A stretch of DNA of 6,215 nucleotides from Planctomycetota bacterium (lineage in GTDB: Bacteria > Planctomycetota > Planctomycetia > Pirellulales > Pirellulaceae). The stretch lies in the NCBI GenBank assembly GCA_026692885.1, contig JAPLNJ010000488.1, positions 1 through 6,215 of the forward strand, written 5' to 3'. This document shows, in pieces, positions 6,101 to 6,215 of this stretch. Every line of letters begins with the position of its first letter. Position 1 is the first letter of the stretch. The translations under genes were made by a program, and so were the position numbers. The notes under the pieces are model-generated. The model saw only the letters and a list, made by a program, of their open reading frames with translations. It searched no databases and had not been told where the DNA came from.

Positions 6101-6215
6101 TTGTAAGCGAGATCGCGACCGACGTTCACCGCCTTCCTCCCTTCCCCAGCCTGCCGCCTCCGGCGGCAGGCTGGGGAAGGGAGGGGTATTGCTGCGTTCG
6201 CGATCTCGCTCACAA
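6101..6215. repeat. Nested palindromic element (18-bp outer arms, 23-bp inner stem)
   Basis: Outer arms at 6101-6118 and 6198-6215 are inverted copies with one mismatch (TTGTAAGCGAG versus TTGTGAGCGAG, continuing ATCGCGA). Inside lies a perfect 23-bp stem, 6136-6158 pairing with 6162-6184, around a 3-base TCC loop; two G-T wobbles could extend it. The stem is GC-rich with purine/pyrimidine-biased arms. The element ends exactly at the window edge, which would fit an assembly break in a multicopy repeat. It has no coding capacity. Candidates are a MITE-like non-autonomous element or a large extragenic palindrome. As a terminator it would be very stable but has no T-run. Confidence 0.8.

Noticed and set aside
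6136..6184. Terminator for the multiheme operon
   Set aside because: The stem is over 600 bases past the last stop codon, has no following T-run, and is nested in larger inverted arms, so a repeat element explains it better.
1..6215. CRISPR array, tRNA or rRNA genes
   Set aside because: No regularly spaced direct repeats, no tRNA cloverleaf-like stretch and no rRNA sequence were seen on either strand.

Overview
The window is GC-rich bacterial DNA dominated by one tight plus-strand operon (about 954-5504) for multiheme respiratory electron transfer. Flanking it are decayed gene remnants on the left and a small minus-strand gene plus a large nested palindrome on the right. The host cannot be named from the sequence. 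A DUF362 fragment, a radical SAM/SPASM remnant, an octaheme hydroxylamine-oxidoreductase-type cytochrome and high GC at third codon positions would fit a planctomycete or another deep-branching group such as NC10 or Nitrospirota. That placement is inference, held weakly.

Layout. 1-475: 3'-truncated DUF362 protein whose 5' end lies outside the window. 435-818: relic of a radical SAM/SPASM protein in which the N-terminal start of the SAM domain is joined almost directly to the C-terminal SPASM tail, so most of the gene is missing. 819-953: intergenic region with a sigma70-like promoter and a weak dyad. 954-1646: membrane-anchored tetraheme cytochrome c. 1650-2744: Tat-exported ferredoxin subunit with four [4Fe-4S] cluster motifs. 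2748-3980: NrfD/PsrC/HybB-type quinone-interacting membrane protein with about ten helices. 3999-5504: octaheme cytochrome c of the hydroxylamine oxidoreductase (HAO) family. 5505-5727: nothing recognised. 5728-5982 (minus): small ORF with genuine-looking codon use. 6069-6215: a small hairpin, then a 23-bp perfect stem nested inside 18-bp inverted arms that end exactly at the window edge.

How the genes work together (inference). The NrfD-like protein exchanges electrons with the quinone pool. The exported Fe-S protein and the anchored tetraheme cytochrome carry them across the periplasmic face to or from the soluble octaheme enzyme. The arrangement resembles nrfBCD with the pentaheme nitrite reductase NrfA replaced by an HAO-type octaheme protein, and there is no molybdopterin subunit. 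The direction cannot be decided from sequence: quinol-driven reduction of nitrite, hydroxylamine or NO, or oxidation of hydroxylamine or hydrazine feeding the quinone pool.
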